In this document: positions 10,214 to 20,336 of the stretch, in pieces | Layout: each line of letters opens with the position of its first letter | Position numbering within the stretch: position 1 is the stretch's first letter | DNA from: Zingiber officinale | Lineage: Eukaryota; Streptophyta; Magnoliopsida; Zingiberales; Zingiberaceae | Length of the DNA: 64,000 nt | Direction of reading: 5' to 3' | Assembly: GCF_018446385.1 (NCBI RefSeq) | Contig: NC_055994.1 | Location: forward strand, 31,270,368-31,334,367 | Notes under the pieces: generated by a model | Seen by the model: only the letters and a program-made list of their open reading frames with translations | The model's database searches: none | Told to the model about the DNA's origin: nothing | Made by a program: the position numbers and the translations under genes

Positions 10214-11692
10214 ATGTCCCAACAAGAAGGATTCAGCACAGTGCGACCTCCACTCTTCAACGGGGACGACTTCCCTTACTGGAAGAAGCGCATGGAGGTC
10301 TACCTCAAAACTGACTTTGACCAGTGGATGAGCATTACGAGACCTTACAAAATTCCGACAGACACCTCCGGGAATATACTGGATCCTGAAGAATGGACAG
10401 CTGACTTGAAGAAGAAGGCGTCAACAGAAAACAAAGCGATCAACACTCTACAGTGCGGACTAACAAGAGAAGAGCTAAACAGAGTCGGTCCACACAAAAA
10501 CGCTAAAGAACTGTGGGACAAACTGATCGAGCTGCACGAAGGAACAAGCGACGCTAAGGTAACAAAACGAGACCTGCTTTTAAATAAAATTTTTAATATA
10601 AAAATGCAGGAAGGAGAAACAGCGAATCAACTCCACGCGAGGATCAAGGACATCCTCAACGGGCTCCATGCGATAGGCCACCAGATGGAGAACAGACACT
10701 TGATAAGATACGCATTAAACGCCTTTCCACGTAATAGTTTGTGGGCATCAATAGTGGATGCCTACAAAATTTCTAAGAATCTTTCTAAATTAAAATTGGA
10801 TGAGCTTTTCTGTGAATTAGAATTACACGAACAAACTAATGCTGGAGCCGAGAAAGGTGTAGCTTTATTTGCAGGTTCCTCCAAGAAAAGCAAGCCTGAA
10901 TTTGAAGAAGACGCCGACCAAGACTCCGAAGATGAAGAACACCTGGTGAACTTGGTAAGAAAAATGTTCACCAGGAGAAAGAGGAGCTTCAGCAAAAAGG
11001 ACCTTCAAAAGATCAGCTCTCCCTCAGAACAAAAGAACGTCACTTGCTACGGCTGCAATAAAAAGGGACACTACAAGAACGAATGCCCAACACTGAAGTT
11101 CGACAAATCAAAGCCAACCAAAAAGAAGGCACTCAAAGCAACGTGGGACGACTCCTCGGACGAATCGGAGGAAGAAGAGCAGAAACATCAGAGCCACCTC
11201 GCACTGATGGCCCACGAAGCTGAAACAGAAAACGAATCGGAAGATGAAGACGTGTCTGAACCCGAAACAAGCCACGAGTCCGTACTCGTTTCCGAAGGCC
11301 CGAATGAGGTATACTTTAATTTAAACAAAAAATTTTTTAGAATCATTTCCTGCTTAAATAGTAAATTAACTAAATTAGAAAATGAAAACAAATCACTTCT
11401 TGAGGAAAATCAAAACCTCAAGGAACAAATCATAAATTCAAATCTAACTCAAGATCTAACACTTGAGGAAGAAAATTTATTACTAAAAAATGAGATTAAC
11501 AATTTAAAAGAAATGTTAGAAAAATTCACAACAAGATCAAAAAATCTAGATTTAATCCTAAATAATCAAAAAGCATGTTATAATAAAGCCGGACTAGGAT
11601 ATAAGTCGAATTCAAATAAAACCTTCAAATCATTAATAACCCAATATAAATCAACCAATCTAGCTTGGGTTCCAAAAGTACCACGCAAGTAG
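10214..11692 (+). CDS. gag: Element 1 Gag (Copia capsid/nucleocapsid), 492 aa
   Basis: Structural protein that would form the virus-like particle and package element RNA. The chosen start MSQQEGFSTVRPPLFNGDDF matches the usual start of plant Copia Gag (PPLFNG-D-Y/F-W). The frame extends upstream to 10115 only through non-ATG codons. The N-terminal half holds the UBN2/retrotrans_gag-like helices (FPYWKKRMEVYL, LWDKLIELHEG, ARIKDILNGLHAIG). A CCHC zinc knuckle CYGCNKKGHYKNEC sits at about residues 278-291, followed by an acidic Ser/Glu stretch and a long coiled coil (about 380-450). The frame is open throughout, so this copy is young or preserved. It ends TAG with no pol behind it; in a complete relative, protease would follow the knuckle region. 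Confidence 0.9.
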   Translation: MSQQEGFSTVRPPLFNGDDFPYWKKRMEVYLKTDFDQWMSITRPYKIPTDTSGNILDPEEWTADLKKKASTENKAINTLQCGLTREELNRVGPHKNAKELWDKLIELHEGTSDAKVTKRDLLLNKIFNIKMQEGETANQLHARIKDILNGLHAIGHQMENRHLIRYALNAFPRNSLWASIVDAYKISKNLSKLKLDELFCELELHEQTNAGAEKGVALFAGSSKKSKPEFEEDADQDSEDEEHLVNLVRKMFTRRKRSFSKKDLQKISSPSEQKNVTCYGCNKKGHYKNECPTLKFDKSKPTKKKALKATWDDSSDESEEEEQKHQSHLALMAHEAETENESEDEDVSEPETSHESVLVSEGPNEVYFNLNKKFFRIISCLNSKLTKLENENKSLLEENQNLKEQIINSNLTQDLTLEEENLLLKNEINNLKEMLEKFTTRSKNLDLILNNQKACYNKAGLGYKSNSNKTFKSLITQYKSTNLAWVPKVPRK

Positions 11693-12394
11693 GACTTAAT
11701 CAATATTATATACCTAAAGAAAAATACATTATATAAAATCGAATAAACCAAACCAAAATCCAAAATACAAACCTAAATCAAATTCAAAATCTAAACATTT
11801 TAAAATCAATAAAATTATCACCAAGTTAACCATAACTATAAAAGAATCGACACAAACCTAAAACCAAAATCTAAATTAATGGCCAATAATTGGAGGCTCT
11901 AGAATAGTTGGCACCTCCAAAACTAACCTACACGACAGGGTAACCCAAAACAAACTATCCCGAGGTAATTAGGATTAGTTAAAAGAGACCAAGTTTAACT
12001 TGACTCATGGTCGGTGAAGTTTTGGATGATAGTACGTTAGGGAAGCTTGGGCATCGCATGTCTAGAAAGATATGGTTTCGATCTGGTGCATTTGGCCAAG
12101 TGGAACTGACCGAAGCTACCCTTAAACGAATCCTAACCAGTTAGACCAAGATTTAGTACTAAGTTCCGTGGATAAGACTATTCGGAAAACCTCGAAAGGT
12201 TGGTTACTTCTAATGATGTCCATGTGACTCACCAAGCTTAGAAGTTTATCCGAAGAATGTCTATTTGTGGAAACCAAAGCTAAGTCTGAATCTAACACAA
12301 GTTAAACCAAAACTCGATAATCAAACCAATTTCATCTCACAAAATCATAGGATTCCCTGATTGATAATATAGATCGGGTGAGATGAATAAGGCT
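11693..12394 (+). other. Non-coding block conserved between Element 1 and Element 2
   Basis: No open frame. The part at about 11880-12360 is clearly similar to the complement of 42890-43400 in Element 2, including words such as GGGAAGCTTGGGCATCGCATG (split by small changes) and GAAAACCTCGAAAGGTTGG. Since both elements lack pol, this is either a pol remnant beyond recognition or a cis-acting RNA region. Confidence 0.7.
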
Positions 12395-14330
12395 TAAATT
12401 TTAAAGTTAAAATTTTTAATTTTCACTTAAAAATTAATTTCAAAATTTTAATTTTAAACTTAAAAAATTAATTTCAAAATTTTAATTTTAACTTAAAAAA
12501 TTAATTTCAAATTTTAAATTTTAACTTAAAAATTAATTTCAAAATTTTAATTTTAAACTTAAAAAATTAATTTCAAAATTTTAATTTTAACTTAAAAATT
12601 AATTTCAAAATTTTAATTTTAAACTTAAAAATTAATTTCGAAATTTTAATTTTAACTTAAAAATTAATTTCAAAATTTTAAATTTTAAACTTAAAAATTA
12701 ATTTCAAAATTTTAATTTTAACTTAAAAAAATTAATTTCAAAATTTTAATTTTAACTTAAAAATTAATTTCAAAATTTTAAACTTAAAAAATTAATTTCA
12801 AAATTTTAATTTTAACTTAAAAATTAATTTCAAAATTTTAATTTTAAACTTAAAAATTAATTTCAAAATTTTAATTTTAAACTTAAAAAATTAATTTCAA
12901 AATTTTAATTTTAAACTTAAAAAATTAATTTCAAAATTTTAATTTTAACTTAAAAATTAATTTCAAAATTTTAATTTTAAACTTAAAAATTAATTTCAAA
13001 ATTTTAATTTTAACTTAAAAATTAATTTCAAAATTTTAATTTTAAACTTAAAAATTAATTTCAAAATTTTAATTTTAACTTAAAAATTAATTTCAAAATT
13101 TTAATTTTAAACTTAAAAATTAATTTCAAAATTTTAATTTTAACTTAAAAATTAATTTCAAAATTTTAATTTTAAACTTAAAAATTAATTTCAAAATTTT
13201 AATTTTAAACTTAAAAATTAATTTCAAAATTTTAATTTTAAACTTAAAAATTAATTTCAAAACAAAATTTTAATTTTAAACTTAAAAATTAATTTCAAAA
13301 TTTTATTTTAAACTTAAAAATTAATTTCAAAATTTTAATTTTAACTTAAAAATTAATTTCAAAATTATAATTTTAAACTTAAAAATTAATTTCAAAATTT
13401 TAATTTTAAACTTAAAAATTAATTTCAAAATTTTAATTTTAACTTAAAAATTAATTTCAAAATTTTAATTTTAACTTAAAAATTAATTTCAAAATTTTAA
13501 TTTTAACTTAAAAATTAATTTCAAAATTTTAATTTTAAACTTAAAAATTAATTTCAAAATTTTAATTTTAAACTTAAAAATTAATTTCAAAATTTTAATT
13601 TTAAACTTAAAAATTAATTTCAAAATTTTAATTTTAACTTAAAAATTAATTTCAAAATTTTAATTTTAAACTTAAAAATTAATTTCAAAATTTTAATTTT
13701 AACTTAAAAATTAATTTCAAAATTTTAATTTTAACTTTAAAAATTAATTTCAAAATTTTTTTTAACTTAAAAAATTAATTTCAAAATTTTAACTTAAAAA
13801 TTAATTTCAAAATTTTAATTTTAACTTAAAAAATTAATTTCAAAATTTTAATTTTAACTTAAAAATTAATTTCAAATTTTTAATTTTAACTTTAAAAATT
13901 AATTTCAAAATTTTTAATTTTAAACTTAAAAATTAATTTCAAAATTTTAATTTTAAACTTAAAAATTAATTTCAAAATTTTAATTTTAACTTAAAAATTA
14001 ATTTCAAAATTTTAATTTTAAACTTAAAATTAATTTCAAAATTTTAAACTTAAAAATTAATTTCAAAATTTTAATTTTAACTTAAAAAATTAATTTCAAA
14101 ATTTTAACTTAAAAAATTAATTTCAAAATTTTAATTTTAACTTAAAAATTAATTTCAAAATTTTAATTTTAAACTTAAAAATTAATTTCAAAATTTTAAC
14201 TTAAAAAAATTAATTTCAAAATTTTAATTTAAAACTTAAAAATTAATTTCAAAATTTTAATCTTAAACTTAAATTAATTTCAAAATTTTAACTTTAATTT
14301 CAAAATTTTAATTTTAATTTCAATTTTTTT
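12395..14330 (+). repeat. AT-only minisatellite, about 60 copies of a 31-33 bp unit
   Basis: The unit alternates AAAATTAATTTCAAAA with TTTTAATTTTAAACTT. Almost no G occurs for 1.9 kb; C appears only in TTTCAAAA and AAACTT. The unit alternates between versions with TTTTAACTT and TTTTAAACTT. It lies between gag and ORF2, where a normal Copia element has pol. Confidence 0.95.
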
Positions 14331-14435
14331 AAATTCAGTTTCAAAATATTTAATTCAAAATTTTAAAACTTAACTCCAAAACCTAAAACTCTAACACAAA
14401 AAAAAAAAAAAAAAAAAATAATGCAGTCAAAAACC

Positions 14436-14554
14436 AGGTGCGGGCGCCCCTGGTATTCCCCTCCGGGGCGCCCGGATGGGGATCCGGGCGCCCCGCCCTA
14501 AATCAACCCCGGGTGCCCGGAAGGGATCCGGGCGCCCGGAGTCCCCTATAAATA
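14436..14554 (+). promoter_or_regulatory. Internal promoter of ORF2: GGCGCC palindromes plus TATAAATA
   Basis: Four to five GGGCGCCC-type palindromes (GCGGGCGCCCC, GGGGCGCCCGG, CCGGGCGCCCCG, CCGGGCGCCCGG) precede TATAAATA at 14547-14554. The motif and the spacer GGAAGGGATCC match the LTR promoter block at 9466-9604. Start codon ATG 14709 follows about 155 bp later. Confidence 0.65.
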
Positions 14555-14708
14555 AGGGGCAGCAGGCGCCCCCAATCTTTGCACCACTCACTCTCACTTT
14601 TGCCAAGGTTCACTTCGAACCTCAGCGCGAAAGTACTTTTAACTAAAATTTTCTTACGGTGAAGACGCTGTCGCGATTCAACCGAGGTCGTCAGATCTAT
14701 ATTTATCG

Positions 14709-15965
14709 ATGGCTCCTCGGTAAAACTTCTTCCCCTATCTGAAATTTTATTTGAAATTATCTTTGCAAACTTTCTTAGAATATTTTTTTTTTAACAGTAA
14801 GAAACGAACAAATACTGGTGCTGGACCCTCCAATGCTAGTACAGACCCTAGGTTTCCTACAGACGAACTTAGGATTAAGTTTGAGTCTACTATTTATAAG
14901 GCCATTATGACTACCTGCATAGATAGATCGTTCTTTCTAAGGTCATGTCCCTCCGCTTTAGAGGTTATAGGCCACTATAACTTAAGGAACCTTGTCGAAT
15001 GTACTAGTCCAATAAACATAAGTCTGTGTGCCGAATTTTTCAATAACCTAGTGAGAGTGGACGATCTCACATATACCACTAGGGCAGCAGGCATTGATAT
15101 CACATTTTCCCCTACGACCATCCGAGAGTTCTTAGAGTTGCGTCCATCTACCTGTTCCTTTTTGTGCTATCCTCCGAGGGATCTACCATTCGGAGATCCC
15201 TACTCACATATTACTCTCGATACGATTTACTCGTATTTTTTTGGGGGAGAGAGATATCTCACTATGACACAGTTTAGGTCAGTAGAACTTCGGGTCCAGG
15301 ACTACGCTCTTTATAGGGTTGTAGTCCTTTGCATTTTACCACTGACTACTCGGGACATCGCTGTGATGTGCCCATTCCATTCATTCTTACTTTATGCCCT
15401 GATTCATAGGTTAGATATTGACATCAGCCTACACATTTTCTCCACCATTATCTACTCAGCTGGATTCGTGACTGATAGACGAGTCCACATACCATTCGGT
15501 CACATTCTGACATCCTATATGTCCTCGTTGCGTATTGATATCACTAGAGGAGACATTGCCCATATGACCGAGTTCGATGTTATAGCAGCACGGAACTTCT
15601 CCCTAGCCGGTATCCAGATAGATAGAGATGACGGGACTATGTCTTGGCGGAGGGGGGCACAGCACCAGCCCGATCCAGACGCACAGGTGGACGAGTTCAT
15701 GCTCGCACTATTTCCGGAGGAAGCCGCACCGGCTCCACCACCTCCCCCAGCTCGAGCACCACGTCACGCTCCCCGCTCTCTATCCGACCGTATGACCGGA
15801 CTAGAGAGAGCTATGGCGAGTCTCCAGCAGGAGAACTCTGATTTTCATCGAGACATTCGACGAGAGGTAGCCGAGTTACGAGCTGCCGGGGATACCCGAC
15901 ACACTGAGCTGATGACGCTTCTCCGATCCTTGGGATCAGGACCACCCCCTTCATCATCTCAGTAG
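14709..15965 (+). CDS. Element 1 ORF2: putative plant transposon protein, spliced, 392 aa
   Basis: Exon 1 is 14709-14719 (MAP plus two bases) and exon 2 is 14798-15965. The 78-nt intron has GTAAAA at its donor and a T-tract plus AACAG at its acceptor. Splicing gives MAPRKKRTNTGAGPSNAS, a basic start; 393 codons including stop, frame intact. The body (about 30-270: LRIKFESTIYKAIM, IREFLEL, IHRLDIDISLHIFSTI, ARNFSLAGIQIDRDDGTMSW) resembles the putative plant transposon protein domain found as an extra ORF in plant retroelements; its biochemical role is unknown. Then comes a Pro/Ala-rich linker (APAPPPPPARAP) and a C-terminal coiled coil (MTGLERAMASLQQEN). It has a dedicated promoter just upstream. 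It occupies the place of env-like ORFs in SIRE elements, but I see no signal peptide or membrane span. Confidence 0.75.
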
Positions 15966-17005
15966 ATCTAGTTATGACTCACTTCTGTATCTACACTACT
16001 TGTAAAATACTTTGGATCTATCTAGTGATAGTTCAGACTCACATTGGTTATGTTCCAACTTGATAGACTAGGATTTTTCAAAAAAAAAAAAAAACTTTCA
16101 AAAATGGTTTTGTCAAAGTATAAGTCAAATTTATTTGTTTTCAAAACTTGCCATTTTTAGATTTTCAAAAACAGTTTTGGCCTTAGACTAGTTTTGAATC
16201 CTTAGAAAGCATGTACCCATAGGACTAGTTTTTGAGCATCTCACCAACACCTTAGGCTTACCTTGCTTGTGTTTGACAAACATAGAAAGGGGTGAGATGC
16301 ATAGGCCAACTGTCTGGACTTAAGATGCTTATTTCAGTGCATCAGCATAAGTCTGGACGTTAAATACAAATCAGACAGTAATCAGATTAAAGATAATCAG
16401 TCAAGTCATACACTGACCTTAATCTGACTAACCAAGTGAAAGCTACTATCTTCTGATAGTTAGTTAGTACCTAATTGGTTAGACAGCTGTTTAATTTTAA
16501 GATATCAAGTTCAGGGGGAGAAATTAATAGCAAAACTTGAAAGTTTAAATCCCATTTAATTTTTTTAAACCTGTGTTTAAAAGTTGAATATAGCATATTT
16601 AAACTTATTCAGTTCTTGTAAAATATGCTTGGAAATCTTTACACACTTGAAAAGTGAAACTTGATTAACTTTAAATTTATACTTTTCAAAATTCAACTTG
16701 TCTCCCCTAAGTCAACTTGATCTTTTTTTTCCTTGGATTTAAAAATTGTACTTGAATTTTGAACCAAACTCAGATATTCTTTTCAAGATTAACTGTGATT
16801 ATTTTTTACAGTAACTCTACACTATGATTGTTTACCCTTGCTTATTTTTTTTGATGAATGCCAAATGGGGAGGGTTAGGTGGTTAAGTTAGCTAAACCAA
16901 TTTGAAAATACAAACTAACTTTAAAAACCACATAAATGCATGTTGTTTCTTGCATATGTTAACACTAACTTAACCAGGTTGTCATTCCATCAAAAAGGGG
17001 GAGAT
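15966..17005 (+). other. Element 1 3' non-coding region with polypurine tract
   Basis: No gene. AT-rich and similar (inverted) to 40146-41160 of Element 2. It ends with the purine tract AAAAAGGGGGAGA immediately before the right LTR at 17006, the plus-strand priming site. A second purine-rich stretch (AAATGGGGAGGG) lies near 16861. Confidence 0.7.
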
Positions 17006-18057
17006 TGTTGGTGCAGTTAGCACTAACGATTTAACCCAGGTTTTGATGAATGACAAATAGGTTAAGTTAGTTTTGTTGTTGTCTGACACTTTGATCGAGT
17101 GTGCAGGAGAAGTCCAGACAGGTCGACGGGCTGACCGGATGTCTGGCACGAAGTCCAAGCGGGTCGACGGGCTGACCGGACGCTTGGCGAGAAGTCCAGC
17201 TAGGTCGATGGGCTGACCGGATAGTTGGCGAAAAGTCCAAGCGGGTCGACGGGCTGACCGGACGCTTGGCGAGAAGTCCAGACGGGTCGACGGGCTGGCC
17301 GGACGTCTGGCAGGTAAGTGAGGTAAGTCACTGGAGGGGAGTGACTGTGAGGACGCGTTCCCGGAAAGGGGACATTAGGCGTCGATCCGGCTTAGATCCA
17401 TTTCGGATGTCTAAGTCGAGATCGTGACTAGATTCCGGTCTCGGAAAGACGGAATCTAAGTCATACTCTTTTTATCCATCTGTTGAACTTTAACTGTGCT
17501 AACAGTTTTACAGATACATATTTGCCTCGGACTAACTTTGTTTTGCGGGAAAAGGGAGTTTTCTAAACAAGGTGGTCCGGCGAGGGATCCAGCGCGGAAG
17601 GATCCGGCATCCAGTCGTTGCCATGTGGAGCATCATGGTTTGTAACGTTACATTCCGTGCGCGGAAGGGATCCAGCACTGAACAAGATATAAAAGAAGCC
17701 CCGATAGGAGCTTCGATGAAATTCAATTTAGTGAGAACTCTTCTCGGTCTTCTTTCGACGTTCAGTGCGACGCCAACAAAGTTCCGACAAAGTGCTACTT
17801 CGGTTTTTATTTAATTACCTTGTCGGTATTGCTTTATTTTCACTTGCATTTCCTGTACTCATTCTGTAATCATATTTCGACTTGTTAGTGATTGCCCAAC
17901 GAAAGTGGTCAAGGACCACGGGCCTTCGAGTAGGAGTCGTCACAGGCTCCGAACAAAGTAAAAACATCTGTGTCTATTTTATTTTTCCGCTGCGTTTATA
18001 CTCGTCTTTTTCGAATCGATATTCACCCCCCCCTCTATCGACTCTAACGGTCCTACA
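17006..18057 (+). repeat. Element 1 right (3') LTR, 1052 bp
   Basis: It matches the left LTR with scattered substitutions, including all five hairpin units (17109-17311). In about 17560-17770 it has lost many short pieces, mostly at the GGCGCC palindromes. It ends CCTACA before TAAGC. Confidence 0.9.
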
Positions 18058-18159
18058 TAAGCACGTGTAATGCAAGGTTTAAAAAATTCAAGTAGTTGTA
18101 AAATATGTAAGTGTTATTATACTAATGTATAAATCAATTAATATGATGTGTAGATTTGC
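18058..18159. other. Short unassigned spacer
   Basis: AT-rich; it begins with the target duplication of Element 1. Nothing else is seen. Confidence 0.4.
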
Positions 18160-19160
18160 ATTATATGGTAGCATAAGGTGGAATCTGCCACCCCAGCGGC
18201 TCCACACGATCGACCCCACGACTATGAGGAGGTAAATCAGGAAGATATAGTTGGTCAGTGCAAGGGTGGGTTTTTTTTTTCAGCTTTGTCGAGATTCGAA
18301 CTCTTACCCTATAGTAGCAACTTTACCCCGTAATAACCAACTCAACCCTGCCATGGGGGTATAGATTTGCATTATATGTGGCAAAGGTGATTTGTTCATC
18401 CCCAACGCCCCCGCCAACCCGTCTCTGAGCCAACATAGAGGAGATAAATTATGAGTGACTACTAGTCATTGATGCAGTGGCCAAGGCATCGGGGCAGACA
18501 TTCTCAAATGCTCTGAGTTTCGACCACATGACCTAATGTGACAACACCTCATGTCTTAACCATCGCACTAACTAACTCAACCCTGTCTCGAGGGCATAAA
18601 TTTGCATTATATGTGGTAAAAGGCGTTTCGCTCGCCCCAACGCCCTCGCCAATCCGTTCCTAGGTCAGCACAAGGAGATAAATCACGGATGACTACTAAA
18701 AAAAAATATGGAACCGCCACATTAGCGGCCCCCCTAGAGCCGGTCCCACGGATATGGAGGGAGGTAAATGCAAGTACACAGGTGGAAAGTGCATGACGGA
18801 GACGTTAACCCCAAGCAGTGTAGCTATTAGTGTAGGTGGCCAAGGTATAGGGGAAAACATGCTTAGACGGGCCGAGTTTCGACCCTATGACCTCATGTGC
18901 CAACACCCCATGCCTCAACCATCGCACCGCCCCGAGGGGACATAAATTTGCATTATATGGTGGCAAAAGGTGAATACGCTCGCCCCTAGCGCCCCCACCA
19001 ACCCGTCCCAGGGCCAACACGGAGGAGGTAAATCACGGACGGCTACTAGCCTTTGGAATAATGACTAGCACATAAAGAAGGCATTTACCTCGGCTTTGCC
19101 AAAATTTGAACCCCAAACCTCATGGTGGCAACACCTCATGTACTAGCAACTGGACCCATG
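18160..19160 (-). mobile_element. Run of four diverged tRNA-derived SINE-like units
   Basis: Units begin (plus sense) near 18160, 18365, 18600 and 18948, each at TTTGCATTATATG-GGCAAAAGG. They share GCCAACCCGTCCCAGG-type and GGAGATAAATCACGGA-type words. On the minus strand they read GGTTGAGTTGGTTATT-like, resembling a pol III A box, then GAGTTCGAATCTC or GGTCGAAACTC, resembling a B box, about 40-50 nt apart. This is the layout of plant tRNA-derived SINEs. Unit 3 is longer, with an inserted second fragment. Confidence 0.5.
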
Positions 19161-19640
19161 ATTATCTTGTGATCTTAATGTTATGCATTTAGACTTTAAT
19201 GTCTTCCCTTATACTCTTAAGAGTTTAATTCAGAATATCCTAAATCAATACATAAAAAAAATGTGATTATGAGATTAAAGTTACTTATATATAAAATTTT
19301 AAATTGGTAACTAGAAAATTAGGAACATATAATGATCTATTGTCTTTCTTCACTTGGCTAGTATGTTATAAAAATATTCACATATTTAATAGAAATAATT
19401 GTTATTTACGGTTGCATCATACATTTTTTGATAAAGTTGTGCCACATAAGATGAAATCAATTGATTCAAAAAATAAACACGGACTTTGTGATGATACACC
19501 AAATATAAATACCAGAGGTAGTAAGATAACATCTTCCACTAGCTCCTGTGAGTGTTGTGGTGAGTACTAGAGAGAGTATGAATTGTATATATAATTTGAG
19601 AGAAGTTGTTAGTATTGACGATGTCGTAGGCCAAAGTTTT
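19161..19640. other. Unassigned AT-rich sequence
   Basis: A plus frame at 19304-19570 (88 codons, ending SSCECCGEY) has no family that I recognise. It may belong to the 5' part of the MULE that follows. Confidence 0.3.
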
Positions 19641-20039
19641 TTGGAAAAATTATTTGAAGATACATGGACTCAACAAGAAAAATACAACATTAAATGGTAA
19701 CAAAATTTGAAAGAGATGTCTACAGGGTTGAATTTATAGGGAACGATATGGACTATTGAATAGATCCAACAATCATAATGATTTAGTATAGTGACCTTGA
19801 AGATGCATTTCCATTAGCTGAAGATGGATATGTAATGAACTAAAAAAATGACCGAGTTACAAATGCAAGAACCAAATAGGAGAGATGATTTTTATGATGG
19901 TAAGTTAATGTAAGTTTTGGTAATTTACCAAACAACTTAGGTGAATATGTATTTTCCCTGATCAAGTATATAGTTTTGGAAATGTCCAAACAACATAATC
20001 ATTATCTTTGTTTATACATATCTCACTTTCTCTTTGCTG

Positions 20040-20336
20040 TTCATTTGAAAAAAATGTTGAACCACATTTTTTTTTTACTATGTTGCTGATTTGAAATTAG
20101 CAACAAAATGTTATTGCTTCCGAAATCAGCAACACAATGTTGTTGTTAATTTTTGTTGCTAATTTTCGATAAATCAACAGCATTGTATTACTTATTTCCA
20201 AAATCAACAATATGATGTTGCTGATTTCCAAAATTAACAACACATTGTTGTTGATTTTCAGAAATCATCAACTCAATATTGATGATTTTTGAAAGTGTTG
20301 TTGTTTTTTGGGAATCAGTAATAACTTTGTTGCTGA
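20040..20336. repeat. Imperfect array of CAACA...TGTTG palindromes
   Basis: Words such as AATCAGCAACACAATGTTG, AATCAACAATATGATGTTG and AATTAACAACACATTGTTG follow at about 30-45 bp, each self-complementary at its core (CAACA-N-TGTTG). They lie inside the MULE interruption. Confidence 0.6.

Larger units (their letters stand above)
8883..18057 (+). mobile_element. Element 1: non-autonomous Copia-type LTR retrotransposon with gag and a second ORF, no pol
   Basis: Two LTRs (8883-9976 and 17006-18057) start TGTTGGTGC and end CCTACA. The left one is followed by a tRNA-Met type primer site, and a purine tract precedes the right one. Flanks TAAGT (8878-8882) and TAAGC (18058-18062) are a target duplication with one change. 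Order inside: gag (10214-11692), non-coding block shared with Element 2, AT-only tandem repeat, GGCGCC/TATA promoter, spliced ORF2 (14709-15965), long 3' non-coding part. No protease, integrase or reverse transcriptase is present, so movement would need enzymes from a relative. The LTR design and gag recall the Maximus/SIRE branch of Copia, which often carries a 3' extra ORF; that placement is inference. Confidence 0.9.

Noticed and set aside
12395..14330. CRISPR-like array (regular unit about 32 bp)
   Set aside because: Units are contiguous without spacers, AT-only, and inside a plant retroelement.
14751..14797. Unspliced start of ORF2 in the longer open frame
   Set aside because: The first codon is not ATG and the segment is a T-rich intron with a good acceptor; splicing from ATG 14709 gives a typical start.
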